Positions 33,973 to 43,472 of a stretch of DNA of 64,000 bases are shown here, one piece after another. This DNA is from Mycobacterium sp. 1465703.0 (GTDB lineage Bacteria > Actinomycetota > Actinomycetes > Mycobacteriales > Mycobacteriaceae), in assembly GCF_001672975.1 (NCBI RefSeq), contig NZ_LZKU01000027.1:1-64000 (forward strand), written 5' to 3'. The notes under the pieces are model-generated. The model ran no database searches. It had not been told where the DNA came from and worked only from the letters and a program-made list of their open reading frames with translations. The position numbers were made by a program, and so were the translations under genes. Each line of letters starts with the position of its first letter. The stretch's first letter is position 1.

Positions 33973-34991
33973 GAACGCGCGCCACGCTGATCAAGTTCAC
34001 GATCTTCGCGGTCGTGATGGCGATGCTGACCGCCTTCCTGTTCTTCATCTTCGGGCAGTACCGGACGGGTGCGACCACCAACTATTCGGCGGTGTTCACC
34101 GACGTGTCGCGTCTCAAGCCGGGCCAGTCGGTACGGGTCGCCGGGATCCGGGTGGGCACGGTAAACAGCGTCTCGCTGCAACCGGACAAGAAAGTCGTGG
34201 TGAAATTCGACGCCGACCGCAACGTCGTGCTCACCGAAGGCAGCAGGGCGGCGGTCCGCTACCTCAACCTGGTGGGCGATCGCTACCTCGAACTCGTCGA
34301 TGGTCCGGGCTCGCCCAAGCGGCTGCCGGCCGGCGGTCAGATTCCCGTCAGCCGCACCGCGCCGGCGCTCGACCTCGATCTGCTGCTCGGTGGACTGAAA
34401 CCCGTTACCCAGGGCCTGAATCCGCGCGACGTCAACGCCCTGACCTCGGGACTGTTGCAGGTCTTCCAGGGGCAAGGCGGGACTCTCGAGTCGCTGTTCG
34501 CCAAGACCACGTCGTTTTCAAACGCGTTGGCCGACAACGACCAAACCGTGCAGCAACTGATCGACAACCTCAACATCGTGATCGGCACCGTTGCCAAGGA
34601 CGGCAAACAGTTCTCCGGTGCGATCGATCGCCTCGAGCAGCTTGTCAGCGGCCTGTCGGGCGACCGCGACACAATTGGATCCGCCATTGACGCCCTGGAC
34701 AAGGGAACCGCCTCGCTGGCGGATCTGCTTGCCGAGGCCCGCCCACCGCTGTCCGGCACGATAGCTCAGTTGAATCGGCTGGCGCCGATACTCGATGGCG
34801 ATAAGGACCGCCTCGACGGCGCCCTCCAAAAGGCACCGCAGAACTACCGCAAGCTGGTCCGACTCGGCGTGAACGGCGCCACCATCCCGTACTACATCTG
34901 CCAGTTCGGGCTCCGGGGCACGGATCTCAACGGAAAGACCGTGCGCGCCAATATCTTCAGGTCAGATGCAGGAAGGTGCACGGAACCCTGA
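33969..34991 (+). CDS. mceB: MceB-family lipid-import protein
   Basis: A 340-residue protein with N-terminal anchor (LIKFTIFAVVMAMLTAFLFF), MCE domain (FTDVSRLKPGQSVRVAGIRV) and a long helical segment rich in LADLL-like repeats. It ends with a short Cys-containing tail (YYICQFGLRG, DAGRCTEP), as usual for MceB. The ATG at 33969 overlaps the MceA stop, so the long upstream frame is not used. Confidence 0.93.
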   Translation: MRTRATLIKFTIFAVVMAMLTAFLFFIFGQYRTGATTNYSAVFTDVSRLKPGQSVRVAGIRVGTVNSVSLQPDKKVVVKFDADRNVVLTEGSRAAVRYLNLVGDRYLELVDGPGSPKRLPAGGQIPVSRTAPALDLDLLLGGLKPVTQGLNPRDVNALTSGLLQVFQGQGGTLESLFAKTTSFSNALADNDQTVQQLIDNLNIVIGTVAKDGKQFSGAIDRLEQLVSGLSGDRDTIGSAIDALDKGTASLADLLAEARPPLSGTIAQLNRLAPILDGDKDRLDGALQKAPQNYRKLVRLGVNGATIPYYICQFGLRGTDLNGKTVRANIFRSDAGRCTEP

Positions 34992-36109
34992 TGCTCAAGT
35001 ATCGCGGAGCTCAGCTCGTCAAGGCCGGACTCATCGGCGTCATCCTGGCGGTGATGGTCATCCTGGTGGGCCTGTCGCCCGACCGGTTCACCCAATGGGC
35101 GACGATGGTCAGGTACCAGGCGCTGTTTACCGAAGCCGGCGGCATTGCGGTAGGCAACCCGGTAATTGTGTCGGGGATAAAGGTCGGCTCGGTGTCGGAT
35201 GTGAAGCTCAGTCACGGCGATGCTCTGGTGACGTTCGCAATGAAGGGCAACATCCTGCTCGGGTCGGAGACTTCCGCGCACATCCGCACCGGCACGTTGC
35301 TGGGCGAGCGGATGCTGACGGTGGAGTCCGCCGGCACCGGCACGATGCATCCGATGGCTCTGATCCCCGTGTCGCGGACGTCTTCGCCTTATTCGTTGAC
35401 CGAAGCGGTCAGTGACCTGACGTCGGACACGGCCGGCACCAACACCACGGCGCTGAATCAGTCCTTGGACACGCTGGCGGCGACGCTTGACCAGATCGCA
35501 CCACAAACGGGGCCGGCCTTCGATGCGCTCACCCGGTTATCGCGAACCCTCAACAGTCGCAATAAGAATTTGGGCGAGCTGTTCAAGAGTGCCGGCGATG
35601 TCACCGGGATACTTTCCGAACGCAGCATGCAGGTCAACAAGCTCATCCTCAACTCCGATTCTCTGCTGCAAGTACTGGTGGAACGGCGGCAAGAGATCGT
35701 GGACCTGCTGGCCAACACCTCGGTGGTGGCCAAACAGCTGACTGGATTGGTACACGACAACGAAAGCACTTTGGCACCGACCCTGGAGCGGCTGAATCGG
35801 GTTCTCGGAGTCTTGGAGAAGAACCGCGACAACATCGGCAAAGCGCTGCCGGGTCTCGCCAAATTCGAGATCACAGTCGGTGAGGCAATCTCCGGTATGT
35901 ACGCCTACCAGGCATTCGCCCCGAACTTCCTTATCCCCCAACTCTTCCAGGAATTGGTCGATTACCTCTGGGGATTCCGCACCTTCGACACGTCGAAGGG
36001 TCCCGGGTTCCCATCGCCGGTACCTCGGGCACTTACCCCCTGGCCGTACAACTCCATTCCAATGTGCCCTGGCTGCACGTTGGGCGGACGGATCGGAGGA
36101 TCACAATGA
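34991..36109 (+). CDS. mceC: MceC-family lipid-import protein
   Basis: A 372-residue protein with N-terminal anchor (LVKAGLIGVILAVMVILVGL) and MCE domain (LFTEAGGIAVGNPVIVSGIK). A coiled helical region and a C-terminal tail with CPGCTLGG follow. The ATG at 34991 shares a base with the MceB stop (TGATG). An earlier in-frame ATG at 34976 lies inside mceB and is less likely. Confidence 0.92.
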   Translation: MLKYRGAQLVKAGLIGVILAVMVILVGLSPDRFTQWATMVRYQALFTEAGGIAVGNPVIVSGIKVGSVSDVKLSHGDALVTFAMKGNILLGSETSAHIRTGTLLGERMLTVESAGTGTMHPMALIPVSRTSSPYSLTEAVSDLTSDTAGTNTTALNQSLDTLAATLDQIAPQTGPAFDALTRLSRTLNSRNKNLGELFKSAGDVTGILSERSMQVNKLILNSDSLLQVLVERRQEIVDLLANTSVVAKQLTGLVHDNESTLAPTLERLNRVLGVLEKNRDNIGKALPGLAKFEITVGEAISGMYAYQAFAPNFLIPQLFQELVDYLWGFRTFDTSKGPGFPSPVPRALTPWPYNSIPMCPGCTLGGRIGGSQ

Positions 36110-37524
36110 CCTCCCGGATTCCGCGCAAGCGGCTGGCGGCCGTGACGGGGGTTGTATTGGTCGGGCTGATCGTTGCCGGCGCCGCCGTGGTCGTGCGTAA
36201 CACGTTCTTCGGCCCACGGACGATTACCGCCTATTTCACCACCGCCACCGCGATCTATCCCCATGACGAGGTGCGGGTTTCGGGTGTCAAAGTCGGCAAC
36301 ATCAAATCCATTCAGCCGCAAGGCACGCAGGCCAAGATGGTCCTCAAGGTCGACCGCGGCGTGCCCATTCCGGCGAATGCGAAAGCGGTTATCGTCGCCC
36401 CGAATCTGGTGGCTTCCCGCTACGTCCAACTCACGCCGGCCTATCGCGACACCGGGCCGGTGATGCACGACGGGGCCGTCATACCGGTTGAACGCACCGC
36501 GGTGCCGGTCGAGTGGGATGAGGTCAAGACCCAGTTGATGCGGCTGGCAACGGATTTGGGACCCAAGAGTGGCGTTTCGGGCACCTCGGTGGGCCGGTTC
36601 ATCGACAGCGCCGCCAATGCCCTCGAAGGTAACGGCGACAAGCTGCGACAAACACTCGGTCAATTGTCGGGCGTGGGCCGGATCCTCGCCAACGGCAGCG
36701 GCAACATCGTCGACATCATCAAAAACCTGCAGACGTTCGTCGGCGCACTGCGCGACAGCAACGTCCAGCTCGTACAGTTCAACGACCGCCTTGCCACGCT
36801 CACCAGCGTGGTCAACGACAGCAAATCCGACCTGGACGCGGCGCTGACCGATCTGTCGACGGCGGTCGGCGAGGTGCGGCGATTCATCGCCGGGACTCGT
36901 AACCAGACCAGCGAGCAGATCGCCCGGTTGGCCGATGTCACGCAGAACCTGGTCGATCACCACATGGCCCTGGAAAACATCCTGCACACCTCACCGAACG
37001 CGTTCGGCAACTTCTTCAACGACTACAACGCCGACACCGGAACCATCGTGGGAGGGTTCGGGCTGATGAACATGTCGAATCCCACGTGGGGCGGTCAGGT
37101 TCTGCTGTCCACTCCGGGCTGCACGCAAATCGGCGCCATCGAGAACATCACCGCGGTCGAATCGGGCAAGCTGTGCTCCCTGTTCCTCGGACCCGGATTG
37201 CGGCAGACCAGTTGGAACAACTCGCCAATTCCGATCAACCCGTTCATTTCCAAGTCTGTTGACCCGTCGAAGGTTCTCTACACCGAACCGCGCCTAGCGC
37301 CCGGCGGCGAGGGACCGAAACCAGGACCACCCGAGATCCCGCCCGCAGTGTCGGCCTTCACCGGCCTGCCGGGCGATCCGGTGGGACCGCCGGGGGCGGT
37401 GCCGCCGGAGCGGATACCGGGCGCGGCGATGCCGCTGCCGCCGCCACCGTCGACACCGGTGCCGCCACCACCGGCGCCGACCGTGTCGGGCATGCTGCTG
37501 CCAGACGAAGGGCCACAACAATGA
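36106..37524 (+). CDS. mceD: MceD-family lipid-import protein with proline-rich tail
   Basis: A 472-residue protein with anchor helix (RLAAVTGVVLVGLIVAGAAV), MCE domain (YPHDEVRVSGVKVGNIKSIQ), helical region and a C-terminal extension of about 70 residues rich in Pro (LPPPPSTPVPPPPAP). The extension may reach the cell wall. The ATG at 36106 overlaps the MceC stop (ATGA) and has CGGAGGA in front. Confidence 0.93.
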   Translation: MTSRIPRKRLAAVTGVVLVGLIVAGAAVVVRNTFFGPRTITAYFTTATAIYPHDEVRVSGVKVGNIKSIQPQGTQAKMVLKVDRGVPIPANAKAVIVAPNLVASRYVQLTPAYRDTGPVMHDGAVIPVERTAVPVEWDEVKTQLMRLATDLGPKSGVSGTSVGRFIDSAANALEGNGDKLRQTLGQLSGVGRILANGSGNIVDIIKNLQTFVGALRDSNVQLVQFNDRLATLTSVVNDSKSDLDAALTDLSTAVGEVRRFIAGTRNQTSEQIARLADVTQNLVDHHMALENILHTSPNAFGNFFNDYNADTGTIVGGFGLMNMSNPTWGGQVLLSTPGCTQIGAIENITAVESGKLCSLFLGPGLRQTSWNNSPIPINPFISKSVDPSKVLYTEPRLAPGGEGPKPGPPEIPPAVSAFTGLPGDPVGPPGAVPPERIPGAAMPLPPPPSTPVPPPPAPTVSGMLLPDEGPQQ

Positions 37525-38900
37525 GCGCCCGGGTTGCGGCAAGACGGGTGTTCGCCGTCGGCTGTTGTGTGGCTGTGACGGCGACGGGTTGCTCATTCCA
37601 CGGCCTGAATTCGCTACCCCTGCCCGGTGCGGTCGGACGCGGGCCGGGGGCCAACATCTACCACGTCGAGCTCCCGAATGTCGGTACGATGGAGTCGAAT
37701 TCGCCGGTGATGGTCAACGACGTCGTCGTCGGCAGTGTCGGCGCGATGAGGGTGCAAGGCTGGCACGCCGACGTCGAGATCTCGGTCAAGCGCGATGTGG
37801 TAGTTCCGGCTAACGTGGTTGCCACTGTCGGTCAGACCAGCCTGCTGGGCTCGATGCACGTGGAGCTCAATACTCCGCTGGGCCAGCAGGGAAGCGGACG
37901 GCTGCAGCCCGGCGCCACCATCCCGCTCAGCCGGTCATCGGCCTACCCGTCGACCGAGCAGACGTTGTCGTCGCTGGGCGCGGTCGTCAACGGCGGTGGA
38001 TTGGGACAGATCGGGGAGGTGATCCACAATTTCTCGGCTGCCCTGTCCGGGCACGAGGGTGCCGTGCGTGATCTGATTACCCGCCTGGACACGTTCGTCG
38101 GAACTCTGGACGACCAGCGGGATGACATCGTCGCCTCCATCCAGGCGCTGAATCGGCTGTCGGCCACCTTCGCCAACCAACGCGACGTCCTCACCGATGC
38201 GCTGCACAAGATACCGCCGGCGCTCGAGGTGTTGATCAAGGAGCGGCCTCGTTTGACGGCTGCCCTGGACCACCTTCGCGTGTTCAGCAACACCGCCACC
38301 CGGCTGATCAACGACGCCCAAGCCGACCTGGTCACAAACCTGAAAAACCTGGAGCCGACTATCAAAGCGCTGGCCGACGTCGGACCGGACTTCGGCGCGG
38401 CCATCGCGGCGGCGTTCGTGTTCCCGTTCACCCAAAACTTCGTCGACCGAGCGGTTCGAGGCGACTTCTTCAACCTGCATTTCGATTTCGACCTAACGAT
38501 TCCGCGGCTCAAGAAGGGCTTGTTCCTGGGAACCCACTGGGGGCAGCTGGATATGCCCGTACCACCGGTACCCGGGGATCCGTATCGCTTGAATTACACA
38601 CTCGATCCGCTGCACAACCCGCTGAGGCCGCCGTGGATCGATCCCAACACATTGCCGCTGACACCACCACCGCCGGGTGCGGTACCGGGGCCTTCATCGG
38701 CTTACGGCCCGCCGCCCGGGCCTCCGCCGAACGTGGCCCCGCTGCCCGGGCCTCCGCCGAACGTGGCCCCGCTGCCCGGGCCTCCGCCGAACGCGGCCCC
38801 GCCGCCCGGGCCCCCGCCCGGTGCGGGCGCGGTCCCCGACGCGGGTCTTGGTCAAACGCCGGCGCCCGCAGAGGTGCCTGGAACAGGAGCCGGTGGATAG
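37521..38900 (+). CDS. mceE: MceE-family lipoprotein with tandem Pro-rich repeats
   Basis: A 459-residue lipoprotein: the signal sequence ends in a lipobox (VTATGC), so the cysteine near residue 24 is acylated, as in LprK-type MceE proteins. The MCE domain (NVGTMESNSPVMVNDVVVGS) and helical needle region follow. The C-terminus has three 10-residue repeats of the type PGPPPNVAPL, coded by a 30-bp tandem repeat at 38715-38804. Start overlaps the MceD stop. Confidence 0.93.
   Translation: MSARVAARRVFAVGCCVAVTATGCSFHGLNSLPLPGAVGRGPGANIYHVELPNVGTMESNSPVMVNDVVVGSVGAMRVQGWHADVEISVKRDVVVPANVVATVGQTSLLGSMHVELNTPLGQQGSGRLQPGATIPLSRSSAYPSTEQTLSSLGAVVNGGGLGQIGEVIHNFSAALSGHEGAVRDLITRLDTFVGTLDDQRDDIVASIQALNRLSATFANQRDVLTDALHKIPPALEVLIKERPRLTAALDHLRVFSNTATRLINDAQADLVTNLKNLEPTIKALADVGPDFGAAIAAAFVFPFTQNFVDRAVRGDFFNLHFDFDLTIPRLKKGLFLGTHWGQLDMPVPPVPGDPYRLNYTLDPLHNPLRPPWIDPNTLPLTPPPPGAVPGPSSAYGPPPGPPPNVAPLPGPPPNVAPLPGPPPNAAPPPGPPPGAGAVPDAGLGQTPAPAEVPGTGAGG
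38715..38804 (+). repeat. 30-bp tandem repeat in mceE, three copies
   Basis: Three direct copies (38715-38744, 38745-38774, 38775-38804). The first two are identical and the third has two substitutions; a partial fourth follows. It encodes the Pro-rich tail of MceE and is likely to vary in copy number between strains. Confidence 0.9.
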
Positions 38901-40730
38901 ATGCTGACGCGCTTTGTTCGTATCCAGCTGGCGGTCTTCACGATTGCCGGAATCATCGGTGTGATCTCGATGATCCTGTTCTACATCCAGGCGCCGACGC
39001 TGCTGGGCATCGGCCGGATGACGGTGACGCTGGAGCTCCCGGCCACCGGTGGCCTGTATCGGTTTTCCAATGTGACCTATCGTGGGGTTCAGCTCGGCAA
39101 GGTCACCTCCGTGGGTTTGACGCCGACTGGCGCGAAAGCGACGCTCTCGCTTAGCACTTCACCCAAGGTCCCCGCGGACCTGACAGCACATGTGCTCAGT
39201 GTCTCCGCAGTGGGTGAACAGTACGTGGATCTGCGGCCCAAAACCGATTCGCCGCCCTACCTGCACGACGGCTCAGTCATCACCGTGCGCGACACGACAA
39301 TTCCGCAGCCGGTCGGTCCAATGCTCGAGCAGGTCAATGCCTTGGTTCAAAGCATCCCCAAGACCAAACTCGGCCAATTGCTCGACGAGTCCTTCCAGGG
39401 CTTCAACGGCGCCGGTTACGACCTGGGGTCACTGATCGACTCCTCAAAGACTTTGTCCCGCGACGCCAACGGCGTCGTCGATCGCACCCGAGCCCTCACC
39501 GAAGACACCGGGCCGCTGCTGGACACCCAGGCGCGCACCACCGATTCGATCAGAACGTGGGCGCATAGCTTCGCGGGCATCTCGGATACGCTGGTGAACA
39601 ACGATTCTCACTTCCGCACCATCCTGCAGACCGGTCCTGATACTGCGAACGAAGCATCCCGGCTTCTCGAACAAATCAAACCGACACTGCCGGTGTTGCT
39701 TGCCAACCTGACCACCATCGGGCAGATCGGCGTCACCTACCACCCCTCGATCGAGCAGCTGCTGGTGTTGCTGCCGTCGGGGGTCGCTATCGAGCAGGCC
39801 GCTCAGGGTGAAAACCATCCCGACGGTAGGGCTTACGGCGACTTCGCAGCCACGGTCGACGATCCACCTATTTGCACGGTCGGCTTCATGCCGCCCAACA
39901 CATGGCGATCCCCGGACGACCTCACCGACATCGACACGCCGGACGGGTTGTATTGCAAACTCCCGCAGGATTCTCCGATCGCGGTTCGCGGTGCCCGAAA
40001 CTATCCCTGCATGGGTCACCCGGGTAAGCGCGCACCGACCGTCGAAATCTGCAACAGCGACAAGCCGTACATGCCGCTGGCCATGCGCCAGCACACCCTC
40101 GGTCCCTATCCGCTGGATCCGAATCTGATAGCCCAAGGTGTTCCGCCTGATGACCGGATCACCACCAATGACAGGATCTTTGGCCCGGTCGAGGGAACGC
40201 CGCTGCCGCCTGGGGCGGTGCCGCGCGGCGCCCCTTCAGGGCCGCGCGGAGAAAATCCGCCACCGGGCACGCTGGGAGCAGCCGTTCCGCCGGTGTCGTC
40301 GTCGGGCCCGTCGCTACCCATGTCGAGAATGTCGGCGGACCTGCCGCCCATCGCGCCACTCGACGTCCCTGTGGCGGGCGAACTTCCCCCGCCGCCGGCC
40401 GCCCCGCCAGCACTGCCTTTAGCCCAGTTCCTTCCTCCCGGGCCCGCACCAGCCGGGCCCGCACCAGCCGGGCCCGCACCGGCCGACCCCGCACCGGCCG
40501 ACCCCGCACCGGCCGAGCCCGTACCGGCCGGCACACCCGGGGGCGGAGGCCCCCAGGCCGCACCAAGCTCGTTCGGAGCCAACGTATCTAAGCCCGCGCC
40601 CTCGGTTGTGGTGGCAAAGTACGATCCGCGCACCGGTCGTTATGTCGGTCCGGACGGAAAGTTGTACCAGCAGTCTGACCTGGTTGCTCCCAAAGCGCCC
40701 AGGACGTGGAAGGACATGCTGCCCACCTGA
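38901..40730 (+). CDS. mceF: MceF-family lipid-import protein, long Pro/Ala-rich tail
   Basis: A 609-residue protein: anchor helix (LAVFTIAGIIGVISMILFYI), MCE domain (YRFSNVTYRGVQLGKVTSV), helical needle, then a region with several cysteines and a C-terminal extension of about 170 residues rich in Pro and Ala. The extension contains pentapeptide repeats (GPAPA, DPAPA) coded by 15-bp units at 40440-40529 and ends with YDPRTGRYVGPDGKLY. Last gene of the operon; ATG follows the MceE TAG directly. Confidence 0.93.
   Translation: MLTRFVRIQLAVFTIAGIIGVISMILFYIQAPTLLGIGRMTVTLELPATGGLYRFSNVTYRGVQLGKVTSVGLTPTGAKATLSLSTSPKVPADLTAHVLSVSAVGEQYVDLRPKTDSPPYLHDGSVITVRDTTIPQPVGPMLEQVNALVQSIPKTKLGQLLDESFQGFNGAGYDLGSLIDSSKTLSRDANGVVDRTRALTEDTGPLLDTQARTTDSIRTWAHSFAGISDTLVNNDSHFRTILQTGPDTANEASRLLEQIKPTLPVLLANLTTIGQIGVTYHPSIEQLLVLLPSGVAIEQAAQGENHPDGRAYGDFAATVDDPPICTVGFMPPNTWRSPDDLTDIDTPDGLYCKLPQDSPIAVRGARNYPCMGHPGKRAPTVEICNSDKPYMPLAMRQHTLGPYPLDPNLIAQGVPPDDRITTNDRIFGPVEGTPLPPGAVPRGAPSGPRGENPPPGTLGAAVPPVSSSGPSLPMSRMSADLPPIAPLDVPVAGELPPPPAAPPALPLAQFLPPGPAPAGPAPAGPAPADPAPADPAPAEPVPAGTPGGGGPQAAPSSFGANVSKPAPSVVVAKYDPRTGRYVGPDGKLYQQSDLVAPKAPRTWKDMLPT
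40440..40529 (+). repeat. 15-bp tandem repeat in mceF, six units
   Basis: Six consecutive 15-bp units of the form GGGCCCGCACCAGCC with a few substitutions. They encode (G/D/E)PAPA-type pentapeptides in the MceF tail; the frame is preserved if units are gained or lost. Confidence 0.9.
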
Positions 40731-40786
40731 ATTCGCCGCGCGGGGAAGGGGCCCGAGGGCCGGGCGATGAAGCTGCGGCCCGCCGG

Positions 40787-41308
40787 TCAGGAGAGCTGGT
40801 CGAGGCGCAACGGCATCGCGATGTCAAGCCAATTGTTTTGCCCGCAGGCACCGCTCGGGCCGACCGTCTTGTCCTTACCCGAGAGGACTCGCGACCCGAT
40901 TTGGAATCCACCATTGTCGTTGACCGGGTAGAAAAAGAAGGTTTGTGTCCCAGGAAACGCCGAACCGTCCTCACACCGCTCCCAGTTCGGCACTTCGCGC
41001 CTCACCTTCCACATCTCCCCATCCTTCATGTAGAGGGGCGCGCTCCATCCCTGATCGCTCGTCACCGTGCCATGGCAATCCAGGGTTGTCTCGCACGTGG
41101 AACTGATGGTCCACGTTTGGTAGACGGTCGGTTCGCCGAAGTACTGATCGTTTCGCTGGGCCCAATCTCCAATCGACGTGACGCGGAAAGTCCCGTTGAG
41201 CGCCACGTCTTCCTTGGTTATTGCCTGGGCTGGCGATGCAGTGCTCAAACCGCCGAATGCGGTGGCAGCCACCAGCGTTGCGGTAATGAGTGTTTTGACT
41301 GAACGCAT
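40787..41308 (-). CDS. Secreted protein of unknown function
   Basis: A 173-residue exported protein. Signal peptide MRSVKTLITATLVAATAFGG ends in an AxA site (SPAQA). The mature domain has four cysteines (STCETTLDCHG, WERCEDG, GACGQNN) and many aromatic residues, a style common among mycobacterial exported proteins. It converges on mceF and precedes the second Mce-associated pair on the same strand by position (downstream of it), so it may be expressed with it. Confidence 0.8.
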   Translation of the reverse strand: MRSVKTLITATLVAATAFGGLSTASPAQAITKEDVALNGTFRVTSIGDWAQRNDQYFGEPTVYQTWTISSTCETTLDCHGTVTSDQGWSAPLYMKDGEMWKVRREVPNWERCEDGSAFPGTQTFFFYPVNDNGGFQIGSRVLSGKDKTVGPSGACGQNNWLDIAMPLRLDQLS

Positions 41309-41440
41309 CAGGTGCTCCTCGAAGCGCGTAATCCGAGAGTGCCTGTGGCACCTTTTCCGCCGTCGGTTGCGGTGTTCTCGAGCGATGACGTTACACCGCT
41401 TTGGCTCGCCAGTTAACGGTTAGGACAAGATCTACCGCGC

Positions 41441-42082
41441 TCATCCGGACGGGTCGAATTTCCCGATCAGCCAGGAGCCGTTGACTTTTCTCAGCGTGAC
41501 CAGGACGCTGCTCTGCGTGTTCTCGGGATCCTTCTTTTGCACGCTTTTCGTGGTCTGGTCGACGAAAACCAGCACGACGGCCGAATCGGGATGCAATTCC
41601 GAGACTGCGGCCCGAATCACCTTGGCGGACGCCGTCAGTTGTCCCTTCTGCGCCGTCGGCGCGACGACATCGTCGCTGAATTTGCTGTAATAAGCCAATA
41701 GGTCGCCCGTGAGATGTGATTTCGCGTTGTCGAAATCGCGGTTCAAATGGTCGTAGGAATACGACAACACCGCCACGGCGCCATCTGACGCCGCCTGGAT
41801 CGCCCGGTGCGCCGCCGCGTCGCCGACCTGCTGATCCGGCCGGTACAGGATGAAGTACACGCCGGCAGCGACTCCCACAGCGGCAATAACCAACGTTGTC
41901 GCGACGATCGAACGCCACCTTGCCGCATACTGGCGGGCCCGGCGCCGAAGCCCAGCCAGCCGGCGCAAGCGTGCAGGCCCCTCGCCAGCGGGCGCCAGTC
42001 CGTCGTCGTCGGCGCGTGAAGACTGGGCACCGTCAATCGTCTCTTCGCTGCCGTCCAGCGACGAGCCATGTGCGGCAGTCAT
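41441..42082 (-). CDS. Mce-associated membrane protein (second of pair 2)
   Basis: A 213-residue protein with an N-terminal cytoplasmic part, one membrane helix (LVIAAVGVAAGVYFIL) and an exported domain ending SWLIGKFDP. It is the paralogue of the protein at 23220-23792. The ATG at 42082 overlaps the stop of the partner gene (ATGA). The position just beyond mceF is the usual place for mam genes, so this pair probably serves the mce operon here. Confidence 0.88.
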   Translation of the reverse strand: MTAAHGSSLDGSEETIDGAQSSRADDDGLAPAGEGPARLRRLAGLRRRARQYAARWRSIVATTLVIAAVGVAAGVYFILYRPDQQVGDAAAHRAIQAASDGAVAVLSYSYDHLNRDFDNAKSHLTGDLLAYYSKFSDDVVAPTAQKGQLTASAKVIRAAVSELHPDSAVVLVFVDQTTKSVQKKDPENTQSSVLVTLRKVNGSWLIGKFDPSG

Positions 42083-42867
42083 CGCAGGAAATCAACTTTC
42101 GACATCTTGAGCTGGCCGCCGTCGCGGTTCATATTGACGCTGAGGCGAAACAACGCCGGTGGAGGTTTGGCGTTATCCGGCCCAATGGGATCGGTTTTCG
42201 CCGCCACAAGTACGACTCCCGAGTTGTCGCTAAACGACTGGACGGCAACGGCTTCGACGGTGACCTTGGTGCCGACCTTGGTCTCCTCGGCCTTTTTGAC
42301 CATCAGGGTCGACAGCACAGATAGCTGGTCTTTCTGGTCGCCCGTGGATGCATCGATCGTGCGCTGGATATCCTCCTTGGCATGATTGGGGTCAATCGAC
42401 ATGAAAGCTGTGATCCCTTGTCGGGCGGCCGCACTGAACTCCGCGGCGAGTTGGCGATTGTGCACCGCGGTGTGGTGCTGCCACAGCATGTAACCGGTGC
42501 CTCCCAGGGAAGCCGAGAAGAGCACGATGCCGACGCCGGCGACTACTGTTCTCCGCCGCGGACGCCGGAGCCACCTTGGTCGCCCACGACGGCGCAACCG
42601 GAGCCGTTTGCGGCTCCACTTCGCGGGGCCCCGCTCGAAACCTTGGGCGTCGTCGTCCTCACCGGCCGCCCCACGCAGCCGTAAAAGGCGTGCCAGAGCC
42701 GCCTCGGCGCGCGCTTCAGCCTCGGCAACTTCGTCCTCTGCGTCCGCTTCTGACGCGGCCGCGATGTCGCCGCTGTCGCCCCCTGCGCTCGACTGTGGTC
42801 CGTCGGGATCGGTCACATCCCTCGGGTCACCACAATCGGCGGCGTCGGGCCCCTCCGGATCGTGCAC
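42079..42867 (-). CDS. Mce-associated membrane protein (first of pair 2)
   Basis: A 262-residue protein (if started at the GTG at 42867). An acidic N-terminal region, a strongly basic stretch (KRLRLRRRGRPRWLRRPRRR), one membrane helix (VVAGVGIVLFSASLGGTGYM) and an exported domain with FMSIDPNHAKEDIQRTIDAST, matching the paralogue at 23789. The start is uncertain: GTG at 42885 is also possible and the open frame runs to 43077. Confidence 0.83.
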   Translation of the reverse strand: MHDPEGPDAADCGDPRDVTDPDGPQSSAGGDSGDIAAASEADAEDEVAEAEARAEAALARLLRLRGAAGEDDDAQGFERGPAKWSRKRLRLRRRGRPRWLRRPRRRTVVAGVGIVLFSASLGGTGYMLWQHHTAVHNRQLAAEFSAAARQGITAFMSIDPNHAKEDIQRTIDASTGDQKDQLSVLSTLMVKKAEETKVGTKVTVEAVAVQSFSDNSGVVLVAAKTDPIGPDNAKPPPALFRLSVNMNRDGGQLKMSKVDFLR

Positions 42868-43067
42868 GGAGAAGCAGCTTATCACTCCGATCTGAGGCCA
42901 ACGCCGTCGTCGGACGGCAGCCCTTGTGGCCCTCACATGCGGAAATACCGGCCCGCCCGGAAAGGGGCGGAGTGGCGTTCGGGATGGCCGGCGTCGACCA
43001 CCGGTCGGCCCAGGATGATCTTCTCCAACCAGGAGAATTTTCTTTTCAGGTGTGGCAGAGTAATCGG

Positions 43068-43469
43068 GTGCGATCAATCGTGGCTCTGGTTGCTGCGTTT
43101 CTCGGCGCCGGTGTGGTGGTGGCGCCGTCGGCCTCTGCGGGGCCGACTGTCTGCGATTACCCCGCCTGCACCCCGGGCATCATGCCGCATCAGGTGCTCG
43201 GTGCGCCGTGTGACAACACCACCTACTACGCCTTTGGTGTCGCCGACGGATACGTTTCCTTCGCCTCGGAGCCCGGACGGCTGATGTTCTGCGGCTCGCC
43301 GAGGCGATACCAGCCTCGATGGTTCCGCTCACCGCCGATGGCGGGGGTCAAGGAAGAAAACGCCGACTGCCAGAATTATCTGAACTACGTCGCGCAGGCG
43401 CCCGACGGTCTGTTCCTGATCTGTATTGCTCACGACGGCATATCAAGCTGGGTTCGCGCCGACACTTAG
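43068..43469 (+). CDS. Small secreted cysteine-containing protein
   Basis: A 133-residue protein starting at the GTG at 43068: signal peptide VRSIVALVAAFLGAGVVVAP, cleavage near SASAG, then a mature domain with CDYPACTPGIM, APCDNTTYY, MFCGSP, ADCQNYL and ICIAHDG. The even spacing of cysteines suggests disulfides. It is divergent from the Mce-associated pair across 200 bp. Function unknown; similar small proteins are common in mycobacteria. Confidence 0.72.
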   Translation: MRSIVALVAAFLGAGVVVAPSASAGPTVCDYPACTPGIMPHQVLGAPCDNTTYYAFGVADGYVSFASEPGRLMFCGSPRRYQPRWFRSPPMAGVKEENADCQNYLNYVAQAPDGLFLICIAHDGISSWVRADT

Positions 43470-43472
43470 CAG

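Noticed and set aside
38715..38804. Considered as a CRISPR-like array
   Set aside because: Direct 30-bp units have no spacers and encode an in-frame proline-rich tail in mceE.
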